This document shows, in pieces, positions 39,791-52,813 of a stretch of 64,000 nucleotides of DNA. The translations under genes were made by a program, and so were the position numbers. The notes beneath the pieces were generated by a model that was not told where the DNA came from, made no database searches, and saw only the letters and a list, made by a program, of their open reading frames with translations. Origin of the DNA: Vespa crabro (lineage: Eukaryota; Arthropoda; Insecta; Hymenoptera; Vespidae). Position 1 is the first letter of the stretch. Each line of letters starts with the position of its first letter. Location of the stretch: NCBI RefSeq assembly GCF_910589235.1, contig NC_060955.1, positions 21,131,558-21,195,557 of the forward strand, written 5' to 3'.

Positions 39791-42409
39791 ATGAACGATT
39801 CTAATTATGAATATATTGCATCAATTCCGCATAAGAATGAATTACGTTGCATTATTTGCGAAGTTGATTTTATGAAAATTCAGAACTTACCAATAAAATC
39901 AAACTATCATTGGCAAATATTAAAATGCCGGTAAAAATGACCGTAATTTATTAAATTATCTGTAATATCAATAATTCTTTCACCAAAATGTAGATGCACT
40001 TTTTTCTTATATATATAATGACGATTATTACATTATATTTTAAAATATATGATCAACGTATGTAAATTTATATTTTAGAATGATAATTCAAATTATTCAG
40101 GAAGTAATAGCGTCGCCAATATTAGGAACAGCTGGTTTAATATATGTTATTGCTGCCAAAGAATTCATTGAAAGCAACAATCTGAAAACGCATTTAAAAC
40201 ATTTGGATATTTTAGTAAATTTTTTATTTATATATTTAACTATATTTTATTCTAATAATTAATATTTCAATTTATTAATATTTATAATGTTTTAAATAAC
40301 AATGTCATTTTAATTTACTTTTTTTTGTAAGTATGTGGACTCACAAGAAGTTTCCATAGATATATATGCAAAGTGCCTTAATTACACAATGGAATGTAAA
40401 ATAGCACCATTGTGGAACAAAGTTGGACAATATTATGTTCATGGAATGAAATTTTATATAATAACAGAAGAGTTTGATGCATTAAAAGTAAAAGTCATTA
40501 TAAATGGTACTGTGCCGGTCATTGTTATTATTTATACTTGGTTCATATAAGTTTCATATATATATATGTACATATATATATGATAAATTCTACTTATAAA
40601 TGACATTATGCTTAAATAGAAAAAAAATTTTAGATGAAAATACACAATTATACTTCTATCCAATAAAGATCAAAATACCACTTATACAACTAGAAGACTT
40701 AGGCTTATTAGATTCATTGATAAGAGAATTTCAAGCTGATGATAATGGTATTATTGATTTAAGTAAATATTGCCATTCTGTACACATTCTGCCTAGGTAT
40801 TCATTTATTATATTGAAAATATTTGTTTTTTATATATGAATAATATATTTTGTAAATATAATTAATAATATTTTCTATTAGTATGAGAACGGCGAGACTA
40901 GTATCTATATCTAAAAAAATTCCTTCTAAATGCCCCTTTGCAAATTATAATGAATTACGTAAATATTGGATAGATATGGTATTTATACAATTTGTATACC
41001 ATTATATTATTATTTAATTTTATAAAACTAAACTAATATGTACTATAATATTATGAATATCATATTTAAACAAAATTTAAATTTTTAGAATGGCTATTAT
41101 TTACCAATTACAGAAGATGGTATTATGTATTACGAAGTCAAATTTCATTCATCTGAAGCTAATAGTTTTATATATCCCAGTGTATGTGTAATAAAAGGAC
41201 CTATCCAATATATCCCTCGTAAAGATGCAAATAACATAATTTCAAAATTTATTAATGATTTATATAATACATTGAACAATGTATGTGATAAACAGTTATA
41301 TATATACAATAATAATAAAGAAATAGATCATCAATTTAAATCATCAGACGAGGTATTTACAATTAAATAAGTTAATTTTACAAGACTATATTATTTAAGT
41401 CATTTTATATGTTTTCATAATTACTTAGCAGAATACAAGTAAAATACAAAACCAACATTACTTATTATTAACAAGAAACAAAGAATTAATCGGTAATAAT
41501 GTTACCAATAATATGATTAATAATATGGACAACATGATCGATAAAAATTTTAACCAACAATTAGAGCCTAGAACTGGATATGGATATAATACTACGATAA
41601 ACTTCAGTAAATTTGAATATCTTGTATTAAAATCATTTACTGTCTTATCTAAAATCCATGTTATTAATTTATATTATTAATCTAGGCAAATCTAGCAAAA
41701 CCACGAATTCATTAAATGTTAAAGAATCAAATGATAGAGAAAATTGTATTTATAATTTAGAAACATGTAAACAACTCATGAAATTTAAAAGAAATAAACT
41801 AATAAGTCAACCCTCTTTAAATACTTCTCTGACAATAAAAAATGAAATTCAAAATGTCGAAAACGAAGTACAAATAGAGGATGAAAATACCTCTGCATTT
41901 TTTAAAGAAATAAACTTATTGTTAAATCAGAAAACGTTTTACAAGGTAACTACTTGTTTATTATTTTCATTATTTTATTATTTATTTTTTTTTATTATTT
42001 ACTTTTTATCAATTACTATTCATTCATTTCAACAGTTTTAAATAAAAAAAATTTAATGTAAGATATGTTCTATTTAAACAGTCTCAAATGAAAAATAATA
42101 CATTTGCTAATGCAACATTAAAACAAAAACTATCAAATGCAATGTGTACTACCAAATTTGTGAGTATTTATTATAAATTTTATATAATGAACATAAATTT
42201 ACAAAATAATAATCGGAGTTTTTAATGTATAGGGAAGAACTATTGATTTAGAAACATTAGCAAAAGATAATAAGTTAGGTGAAGTATCAAATATTATTTT
42301 AAGCAATTGGTTGTATAAACACCTAATTCCACATAATAGACAAGCAAAAAAGGCTGACTTAATTGAAAAAGTATTAACACAAATAAGAAGTACGAAAAAA
42401 TATGTATAA
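39791..42409 (+). CDS. C18orf63 orthologue (DUF4708 protein)
   Basis: Ten exons, 39791-39930, 40079-40214, 40332-40506, 40634-40796, 40882-40978, 41089-41352, 41432-41606, 41686-41945, 42082-42159, 42233-42409, encode 554 residues. The first 300 or so match the layout of human C18orf63: QEVIASPILGTA against its HQDVLASPVPGIL, then KIAPLWNKVGQYYVHG, then PSKCPFANYNELRKYW, then FIYPSVCVIKGPIQYIPR. That domain is DUF4708, of unknown function; the human gene is best known from testis expression. The middle is Asn/Lys-rich and likely disordered. The last exon (from GRTIDLETLAKD) has a compact helical stretch, LSNWLYKHLIPHN then KADLIEKVLTQI, that resembles a SAP-type DNA-binding helix pair. Exon 4 uses the acceptor at 40633; the nearer AG at 40619 would bring in a stop. 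Exon 7 could begin three bases earlier. Confidence 0.85.
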
Positions 42410-43081
42410 TTTATAACAAAAAATATATATTTTTTCCTCTGTAAAAAGGTTTAATTTAACAATAACAACATTTTCTTTTGAATCAATATCATTGTAAATG
42501 GTTTTTATTCATACATTAATAAATAAACATAAAAACTACGTTCCTCCCATAAATGTTAAGATTAATTTACATCTACATTATTCTGTAATTAGTTGGCAAA
42601 AAGAGATCTGTTATATTAATGGTTGAAATATTAGTCAATTTAAATAATTTACCAAAAGGAACACAATCAATAATTATATTCATATTAAATAGGCATTTTC
42701 AATCAATATATTATCAATACTTATTTGCCTATTTTTACTTTTTCATAATATAACATAACATAATTGAACACAATCACCAGTTTAATCAAAATGAAAATAT
42801 TTATTTTATGGAATTTGAACAGAATTTTTTAAAGAATAATTTTTTTTTCTTTTCTTTCTTTTCTCTTTTTTTTACTTTTTTTTTTTTTTTTAATATAGGA
42901 AATTGTATATTAAACTTAAATCAAGATTTACACAGATAAAAGATAAAAAGAGAACGAAGATTCAGTACAAAGATTCATGGTTTTGGTCATTAATTTAATA
43001 ATTAATATTAATGATAAATATTTATAAAGAATTTTTATAAAAACATTTATAAAGAATATTTATCATTACTATTAGTTATTT

Positions 43082-43125
43082 TGTGTGTGTGTGTGTGTGT
43101 GTGTATGGTGTGGTGTGGTGTGTGT
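43082..43125. repeat. (GT)n microsatellite
   Basis: This is a perfect GT run followed by GGTGT variants. Confidence 0.95.
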
Positions 43126-44939
43126 ATTAATATAATAAATTTTATATAGATACATATATCGTTGGAAATACTAAACACTTTTTTACGTTAGTGGCAAATA
43201 ATCGAAACTGTATAAATTGTTTCAATATTCTTAAATTAATATTATTACACTAATTTACTCGACATACGTGTTTCGCTTATATATCTAATGTTATAAATTT
43301 CAATTTAAGTAACACGCACCATCGTCAGGAAATTTACCATGTGGGACGCAATCAGAGTTTAGATTATAAATTGTTAGAGTTACAATTTTGACATTACTTT
43401 TCCATTCAAAATTATATCACTTGAATGGAAATTATGTGCACTACATATTGTCTTAGATCCATCGTTCCTCAATCAATTTATATATACAAAAGTTCAGCAC
43501 ATAATGCTATTTCAACTAGATTTTAACACATACATACTTAGGCGCATGAGGCACAAAAGCTGTATGTATGTGTTTGCTCATTTATTATTTTATATAAAAT
43601 TGGCATATCTTGTAATTTAAAAGCTGTTTAATAAATAGCGATGATGAGAAAATAAGACATAATAAAATTATATAATTATAATCTAAAGTAATAGCTAAAA
43701 ATAATGATATTTTTACATTATTTTTTTTACTTGTATCATTTCTTAAATTGTAAATTTAGTAGAATAATTATTTATGTAGAATATTAATAATAATAGATAT
43801 TAAAACATATAGCTGTTCTTCCAATAATTAAATATATTTAACAGATCATCTAAACTGCATCTATCGACGAATATACTTTGTATATTTGTCTCTTCTTCAT
43901 TAGAATATTCATAACACAAAATCTTGACATATTTTTAGTATTTCTTTTTTTTAGAGAAGAGACCTCATTTTATTACTATTAGAAGTCATATTAATACAAA
44001 ATCTTACCATTAATTGTATACAAATTAATTATATATCATTATAACATAAACTCAATAATTTTAATATCTTGTAGGCACGTATGATCATTGTCGTGATTAT
44101 AATCTGATGATTTATTATTATTTCAAAATAGGTCCAGCCGTATCAAGCTACACGGACGGCATGAGAAGAAATCGAGGACCAGTGTAATATACACATTGAA
44201 TATATTATTATCAGAGCATGTTGATACAGAATGATTACAATTTTAATAACAAAAAGAATATCTCTCTGGCTTATTCCTGACGATAGCGCGAAAGGAAGAA
44301 AGGGGACGGTGGTGTCAGGTTGGCTCGGTTTATGGGTACAAATAAATTTAACTTTTATCTATCATTGAACTATAAAGAAGGATAAACAATTTTACAATTT
44401 ACCATATTTCTTATACATTTTTCTACTATTCAATATATTTGAAGCAAACTGTATTGGATATATTTAAGAAAAATGGTAGATCAAACGAATATGCCTATTT
44501 TTCATTTGAATAATGTAAAAATTAAAAAAGAAGATATATATTTCATACATAATTGAAAATATAATAATTTCATAGAATATAAAAAATGAAATAAAAGGAA
44601 AATAAAACCAATAAATAAATAAATGATTGATTTGTACACTTTATTCATTAATATAAAAGATAGTAAAATGTTGAGAAAATAAAATAGAAAATATAACAAA
44701 AATAATGTCAACATATTACTGACGAATATATGAATACGGCAATTCATATTCATATATAAAAAATATAATAATGACTGGACAATAAATTACTGTCATGTCT
44801 GACAGTTATCATATGCATTTAAAATTGATAAGAATGTGACCATAAAGTAATGGTACCTGATTAATAATATATAATTTTAATAGAAATATATAATTGAAAT
44901 ATCATTAATATTACTCAGTTATTCAAAACGTTAAAACGA

Positions 44940-45115
44940 TGATAATAATCACAATGACAGAAATAGAAACATAGTAGCAATTATATCAATAGTAGCGATA
45001 TCAATAATGGTAGTAATAACAATAACAATAATAAAATAGTAGTATTAATAATAATAATAATAGTAGTAGCTGCAGCGATAATAATTAAAATGAAAATTAT
45101 TAGTTAATAGCAATA
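44940..45115. repeat. AT-rich trinucleotide-like (ATA/GTA) stretch
   Basis: This is a run of ATAATA, GTAGTA and ACAATA units, a degenerate trinucleotide repeat without coding sense. Confidence 0.7.
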
Positions 45116-46371
45116 GCTATAATAACAAATTTGACTTAAAATCTTGTATTATAGTTTCGCACATGCACACGTTTGCAGAATGTTCCATTACATGAAAAAA
45201 TAGATACATGTATTCCACATATATTTAATGTTTATCATTCTTATTCTAATTATTCATTTTTTATATTAATCATTTTATTAATAATCATACGTAATCTAGA
45301 TTATATAAACAGGATAAAAAAAACTTTTGTAAATGCTATTGTATTTTATGAAGTTTGTAAATATTCTATACATTTATAATTGTAATTGAACATTCTGCAT
45401 TGAAAAACTTCCAATACTGTTGCTAAATCGTAAAGGAATTAGAACACATGATCTGTTTTTGTACAAATAAACAATTGTACAATAAAACAAAAATAGAACA
45501 GTGTAATAAATAATATTCGTAATAATCCTATTTTTTCCGTCTTACATACGCGCGCAGCATACATATACATATCTTTTTTTTCTTTCTCTCTCTCTCTCTC
45601 TTTTATCATTTTATAGGACAATAATAGATCAAAAACAGAATATAGTTAATTTTTTAAATTTAACAAGTAACACACGATTTGACAAAAATTTACTCATAAA
45701 AAACTGCAGCTGCTTAATATAAAAATTTCTAAAGAAAGAGAGGGAGAGTGAAATATATATTATTTAGTAATGTCATGCATAAGAATACTATATAACTGGA
45801 TGGCGCATTAACATTTGTGATTTAAAAATCGAATTAAAATGATGTGCAATTCAATTCATTATTCAAGTAATATCTAAACAAAAAAATTACACAATAGAAC
45901 AATTATATTGATCTTATTATTAGATAAAAAAACGTCAATAACAATTAGGCAAAGTAAATGTGTAAATGGATTCCCTACATTCACATTACTTTTGCTTATC
46001 CCTCAGTGTTATTTCTGTTTTATTTTTCTTCATATATACATATCTATTATTTTGTGTTCTACTTTGATTATGGACGCTACTGTATGGCGTGTTTATTAAC
46101 ACTGTTTCTATGATATGCAATGCTATCATCTTTGCGTCTGAAATATTATATGTTGCATAATGCAAGTTTATCAATAAAGTAGAAATTGATGCAACCATGT
46201 CTAGTATGAAGTAATTTATACATTCACTTTTCTTATTGATACGATTTATGAATCCACGAAGGATGCAAAAACTATGACTTTGACGACCAACGGGTGACAG
46301 AACTCATTATGAACATAAAATTTCATTAAAAAAAAAAAAAAAAAAAAATAAAATAAATAAATAAATAATTT

Positions 46372-46373
<2 letters not shown>

Positions 46374-46424
<51 letters not shown>
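46374..46424. repeat. (TA)n microsatellite with A-rich flank
   Basis: This is a pure TA run of about 50 bases next to a poly-A run and an AAAT repeat (46328-46368). It is likely to be variable in length. Confidence 0.95.
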
Positions 46425-46431
<7 letters not shown>

Positions 46432-47059
46432 ATTAAAAATGAACCAAATCAATATACAGCATGACGTCTGATATTTACAAATAAGTTTCTCTGAAAAATA
46501 TCTTGGGCGTAGGTCAGAAAATCTATAAGGCTCCACGTATCTTGTGGACCAGTCACAGCAAGATTAAAAATTCTCAGCTTATTACAATTGATGTTCTTTC
46601 TGTTCCTTGTTAGAATTTGTTACTAAAATAGAGATAATATAAGGCAAAACTCTGATAAATTTTAGACAAAAAGAGCATCGTAAAAATTGTCAATAAGTCT
46701 ATCATTCCATGTCTCAATGCATTTAAAACTCATTCTCATAATGAGGACGGCGTCACCAGTTCCATTAATAATTCATCCCTGCCCACGGTCGTCTGTGTAA
46801 AAATACTTGTATGACATGGAACAAGAATGTTTTTAAGAATATAATAATAAATAATATAGATAAGTAATTCATATACGAATATACTTTGATAAATAGATTA
46901 ATGAACAGTAATTTGGTATCAATTTTTCACTAAAAACCTTACAAAAAAGTTTTTCGTTTTTACTATTCAGGGAAATTTTTAAATAAATAGTAAAAACTTC
47001 AAAGGTGTTCAGAATTCCATATTTTCTCAAAATATCTTGCTCCACATCTTCATCATTTT

Positions 47060-50000
47060 CTAGAAGAAATCTCTGCCTAAATGTGGACGGTTTGTTTGTT
47101 GTAATAATCGCGCTCTACCTCGTCCATTAGCACCAGTAGCATGTCTTCTGGTATTTCGCAATTCTCTATCAACTTCTAATTCTTCAAGCTTCATCGTGAG
47201 ACAAAGCTTTTGTTGCACTGCGAGGCGTAAAAGTTGATTCAAGGTCTTCCTTTCATCCTCTGCTATAGTCAGCTGACGTTGTAGTTCATCCACTTGAGTA
47301 ACATATTCTTCACAACGTGCAGCGAACATTGCACGTAAACCTGAGAAGTATTGTTAGCAGGATTTTAACACGAGATAGGTGAGTAGAAGATTAGAAAGGC
47401 AAGAAAAAAATATATCAAAAAATAATATAAATGTAACATATAACAATGTCCAACCAAACAAAAAATAAGTAGTTATATCTCACTTTGTTATATAACATTA
47501 CTAATATAAAGAAAAAGCAAAAGAAGAACATAGTAATAAATATAGTAATATAAGTAAATATAGTAAGTATGTGAATGTATTATTTTTTATGAAAAGTTAA
47601 TAAAATTCTTTATACTTAAAATAGAATTTGATTAAAAAAAAATAAATAAATAAATAAATAAAATGGAGATAAAGCGTACATTTGTTTAACAAATAGATCT
47701 CATAATTAAAATTACATTGATTCACCCTTTTATTTACTGAAATTGCAAATCTGATGACATGCAAGTAAAGCAGTTGCAAAATCTATTGTTGCACAACTTA
47801 ATATGAATAAGAATGTATACATTAATTCTGATATTCAACATGTTTATGATTAATGCATTAATAGGTGCATGTTAGTAAAAAAAAATGAAGAAAATGTTAT
47901 ATTACTAAATTTGCTTGGAAAATACACTGAATTCTTAAATAAAAATAATTAAATAATAATTAATTATCTATTGTATAATTCCCTTTTTTATGAAAGATCT
48001 TGTCTAATATCGAATACGTCAAACTAATCACAATATTCAGCCAAACTAATTCATATAATTAACACAATTTTCATTAAGAAAAAAAACTTACTTGAAAATG
48101 TAGCTGCATTTTCTTTCAACATTCTAAGTTCATTTCGTAATTTCAACATGGTTTCATTAACAATACTTTTCTCATTTTCATATTTACTCTTCAAATTTGT
48201 TAATGCTACTTCAGCCGTGTTTTTATTTGACTTTAATACTGTCCTTAGAGTTGCTATCTGTTCACGTTTAGCAGACAACATTGCCTTTAATCTTATAACT
48301 TGTTCTTGCAAATCTGCCACTTCGGCCTTATTCTCATTTACAGATGCTACAAAAATAAATAAATTAAATCCATATAAAAAAATATTAATAACTATTAATT
48401 TTGACTTATGTACACACACACACACACGCACACGCACACACACACACACACACACAATTATTCTAACTTACCTTCACAAACATTACAAATGTTTGATTGT
48501 ACTCCCTTCTTCTTAGATAATTGTATTGTATGTTCTACTGCACTTCTCAGATGTTTTATTTGATCAATAGCAGTTTCTATATGCTTAGCAATTTCTTTTG
48601 CTTTGCTAAGACTTTCTAGATCCTTAATTTTAATATCTGTTTTGAACAAAGTTCTACACCATTCAATTTTACCATTTCCTTCTTCTTCTTTTTCAGGAAC
48701 AATTTTTTCATGGTCGAGGACAACACGTGAAGGCATTTCTCCATTGACTGCACACACATGATGATAAAGGTACACCAATTCATCAGAAATATTTTGCAAA
48801 TCATTTTGCGCTGAATCAAGAAAGCCTCCAGCTTCTATAGCAAGTTTGGAGAGGGTACAAACATCAGATTCGAGTTGCATACTTCTTTGTTCAGTATCTA
48901 AAAGCTGAAAGGAAAAATCACACTTCAGTAATGATGATTTAAGGTCTAACAACCCTTAATAATTATTATGCATTGCAAATTTGCTGAATATGTGAAGAAA
49001 GGATGAATTCAAGTCAATTTGGAAAGTCAGTTCTAGGATCACATTTGTAACAATCATGTAATCAGCAGCCTAGAACATAATATATTCCGAAAAATGCACG
49101 TTAAAATATATAGTTCGTATTTGAGCATCGTGCAAACAGGCTTTATGAGTCTGACTCATGCCGCGTTAGACGTATATAAAATACATAAGAAGATGTAATC
49201 GTTCGATATTTTATTTTTAAGCACATTCTTTTCAAAGCCACGGTGCATAGCCATTAAGATCCGTATGTTTTTTCTATGGACCCTTAATAATTATATATGT
49301 GTATACACAAATTCTGATACATGGAGTCACATATGAAAGAAATTTTCTTTATAAATACGAATTTCATAGATGATTCCATATATCATAAAAGTGTATAAAA
49401 TTGGCTAATAAATTTGATATCATGTACAGTTAAGATTCATTAAATCTGAAGAAGCAATACACGATAGGCTGTTAGAACACTGAAAAGCAAAATGTATGAA
49501 TAATTAGAGGAGCCAAAGACAAGTTGTTATTAAATAATTGGTAAATACGTCAAGACGAGCACACTTTCCAACCTTTTCTCGAAGCATCTTCTCTGATTCT
49601 GGGATCTGAAATGCCATAATTTCTATTCTAGGTTAAATTTTTTTTCAATGATAGCGTCATCAGAGTGATACTTTATATTCTTGCCTTTATAAAAATAGAG
49701 CTTTTCGTTTAAAAGGAAAAACATTAAACAATTATATACCAGCAATTTGCCTTCAACCGTATAAATAATATAATTTGTTTCATTGAAAATATCAACACAT
49801 TTTAGTAGAGAACGATATAACAACGTAATATAAGAGAATATATACCTTATTTCTCAAATTTGTTAATTCCGTTCTTAATTGCTGTGTTGCATCAGATACT
49901 GTTAAACCATTCTCTAATTCCGTTAAATCTTTTTGCAGCTGATCTACTTCACGGGCAGACATTGTACTCCATTGATGGTATTGCATAATAGCCTGAAATA

Positions 50001-51925
50001 TTAATTTATATGTAATTATATAAATGATTTTAACACTCTTACCGTATTTATTATTCAAATATACCTGATTCAATTTTTCCATTGTAACTTCTTCATTTTC
50101 CTTTCCAGGTAATTTGGAATGAAGATGTTGCAATGATTGCACATGTGCTGTTAATTGCATAATTCGTGCAATAAATGTTTGTAACTCTCCTTGGCTTTTT
50201 TCAACTGCATATTGAGATTCCCTTAAATTCTGAGTTAAATGAACTTTTTCAGATTCAGCAAGTTCTAATTGTTTTTCTAATTTTTTTAATTCATTCAAAT
50301 GAATTTCAGAGAACAAGTCTACTTGTTTATCTGCTGCAGAAGTTCCTGGTTCTTGAGTTTTCAAATCTGCCTCAATTCTACGTAATGCAGGCGGATCATC
50401 TTCACCATCACTACATATTGTTTGATCTTCAGTAATTCCTCTAATAGAAAGAGCAAGATTACTGAGATTATAAATGGATTCACTATTAATTCGTTGATCC
50501 AATTCCTTCTTAAGTGCATATTTAGCTTCACGTTCAGCTTGTAAGGATTCTAATGCCTCTTCCATTTGTTTTTCAGCAATCCTTTTTAAATTAGTTAATT
50601 CTTCTACTTGACTATTTAAAAGTTCTACTTCCTCTGTTAATCTTCTAATTTCATGTTTGGCACCTTCAAATTCTACTTGACTGGACCGCAGACCAGATAC
50701 TTGTTTTTGTAGCGAGATATTTTCATCTTCTAATTCTGAATAATCTTGAAGTAATCTAGTTTCACGAAATCTACATTCACGTAATTCCGTTCTTAATGTT
50801 TTTCTTTCTGTTTCTGCTTGTAGATGATCTTTACCTATTTCCTCTCTTTCCTGAAGTGCATGATCACGCTCAGCTTGTACTCGTTCTAATTCATGACGTA
50901 ACTGCAGAAAAAGTTAAATTTACAAAGTTTAATTATGTTATATCACATTTTTTCTCTGAATATTGAAGACATAGTATAATATCATTTATAAAATATATGA
51001 AATGTCTTTATTAATTAAGTTTGATAAATATAAAAAAAAAACCACAAAAAGAATGGTTGCTTAATCAGAATTAATTTAATTTAAAGTACCTGCTTTGTTT
51101 CATTTTCCAGTTCTAAAATTTGTATTTGTAAAGACGTTTCTCTTGCTGCACTTTCACTTAAAAGACTCTCCTCTTGTTCAATACCACTTTTTGTAGTCAA
51201 TATAGTAGTTGTTTGAACTTTAGTTAAGGCCTGGAAACATAAAATTCATTATTTCAAATATTAAAATATTTAACATTTTAAATATGTTAATATGTAACAT
51301 TAAAATGTTAAATATTTTATATAATATTGGAAATATCTGATAAAAATGTAGAAATATAAAATATTAGAACTATATCATGCAAATTATATTATAAAAAAAA
51401 GGTAGATACATTTAACATACAAGATGACATAAGCTATATAATTAAGAGCTATAAATTGTGATATGTTGAAAAACATATATCACAATTTACACATGAAAAT
51501 TTATTCAAATTGACAATTTTGTTTTAATCTATATCTATATTTTATCTATAAGAAAATGTGTCTAAAGAATAATTTCATAAATATAAATTAAGTAAATGTC
51601 AACTAAAATAGATGGCATTTAAAACATAATCGTAGAATCGATATATTAGTACACATATTATTATTTCTATAAAATTAACTCAGCACCAGTTGTGCTATTA
51701 GAAAAGTGTATTAACCTCTTGTGCGATCTCTAACTCATGCTTCGTGTTTTCATAGAGGGCCTCGAGATCATTGCACTTTTGTTGTAGAGCCGATTTTTCT
51801 TCGAGTAATGCAAGACCATATTGAGCGGATTGTATCTTCTCCGTGGAAGCTAAATCTAATTCTCTTGAGAGTCTTTCAATCTCCGTCCTGAGATCCTCTA
51901 CTGTAATGCCTTCAACTGTAGCCAT
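47060..51925 (-). CDS. BicD: Dynein adaptor Bicaudal-D
   Basis: BicD links dynein-dynactin to cargoes such as Rab6 vesicles and, in flies, to the mRNA adaptor Egalitarian. Minus-strand exons are 51925-51716, 51230-51090, 50901-50065, 49992-49846, a 33-base exon 49605-49573, 48904-48472, 48346-48092 and 47340-47060. They encode 778 residues with the small exon and 767 without (fly about 782). The N-terminus has [16 protein letters not shown], the dynein light-intermediate-chain-binding region known as the AAEYGL or CC1-box motif. Long coiled coils follow. The middle has [20 protein letters not shown], as in vertebrate BICD2. The C-terminal cargo-binding coil has [18 protein letters not shown] and [18 protein letters not shown]. 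It ends soon after in an Arg-rich tail. Both the full frame and the motif order make this secure. Confidence 0.97.
48412..48456. repeat. (CA)n microsatellite in BicD intron
   Basis: This is a CA run with CGCA interruptions, just beyond the donor of the 433-base exon. Confidence 0.9.
49573..49605 (-). other. BicD: Probable 33-nt exon of BicD
   Basis: An acceptor (GGCATTTCAG) and a donor (AAG|GTTGGA) bracket 33 bases that read [11 protein letters not shown] in frame. Both neighbours are in phase 0, so the exon may be included or skipped without changing the frame. The residues suit a coiled coil (Glu/Lys/Arg with spaced hydrophobics). It sits alone in about 940 bases of intron, so it is probably a cassette exon. 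Confidence 0.6.
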
Positions 51926-52813
51926 TGCTGTATACCCTGACGAGGATCTCTTTGCCTCTTAACTTGTATGCCTATGCGTCGTTACCGTGTATAAATCGAA
52001 ATACCGGCTGCTACGATGGAAGATGACACATTCGCAAACATTATTTGCGAATTTATTGTTGAATATCTTTATTACATATAAGCACACCGTGCATTCATAT
52101 ACTGGAGGCTAATAGTAGTTTTGACATAGACAAGATTAAAGTACAGGGAAACGAAGAAGATCGAATAAACCGGATGCATGTTCTAATACACGTTCCACGT
52201 TTCTCCTTCCGTCGTGTTCCAACGTTCCGCTGCTATGTTGCACAAAAAATATTTACGTAATCAGAAAGAGAATGAGAGAGATAACAAATCCCCCATACTT
52301 GCTACCGTAAATGCAATAACGCCGCCTACATGCGTTTTATATAACGCCTAATTATTGAAAACGCTCACGTGAAAGTATGAGTCGGTAAAGTAGAATTCTA
52401 AGTATGAAATTCTATTTTATAGTACATCTCATCGTTACGTTACAAATATATAAATAATCTTAACTATTTTTATATCACAGAAAGGTTTATTGATATTAGA
52501 AAAACACAATCTAAGCTTTTACCATATATATTATTGATATTCAAAATAAAAAAATATAATTTACAATTATCACAAAATTCAATCATAATATTCTATATTA
52601 ATATATAAAATATTTTATATTAATGTATAATACGATAATTATTTATAATAATTTATTAAATTAAAATTGTTAAATTAATACTTATAGATAGATTAATATT
52701 TCTTTCTCCATGTTTTTTCTATGTTATTTATATACCACTCACTTAATTAAACGGAAGAGAAAAGATATCATTCATATGTAATACATACACGCGGTGAATA
52801 ACAATTATGCTTC
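51926..52813. other. Spacer between Ku80 3' end and BicD start
   Basis: The part next to 51926 (to about 52380) is richer in CpG and should contain the BicD promoter and 5' leader. The rest is AT-rich. No other feature is seen. Confidence 0.5.

Larger units (their letters stand above)
42410..47059. other. Gene-free stretch between two convergent genes
   Basis: This holds the 3' ends of the C18orf63-like gene and of BicD, simple repeats and AT-rich DNA. Two GC-richer islets (44136-44340 and 46738-46800) stand out. They might be conserved untranslated segments or alternative terminal exons of BicD, but neither can be tied to a gene with confidence. Confidence 0.5.

Noticed and set aside
40600..40633. 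Upstream start of C18orf63-like exon 4 at 40620
   Set aside because: The AG at 40619 would bring a stop into frame with the incoming phase. The acceptor ending at 40633 keeps the frame and fits the family alignment.
46738..46792. Possible alternative last exon of BicD on the minus strand
   Set aside because: An acceptor-like TTTTTACACAG precedes a short GC-rich segment, and a donor-like GTAGAG lies inside the last BicD exon. The splice would replace the tail with a few residues. The donor is poor and there is no supporting motif.
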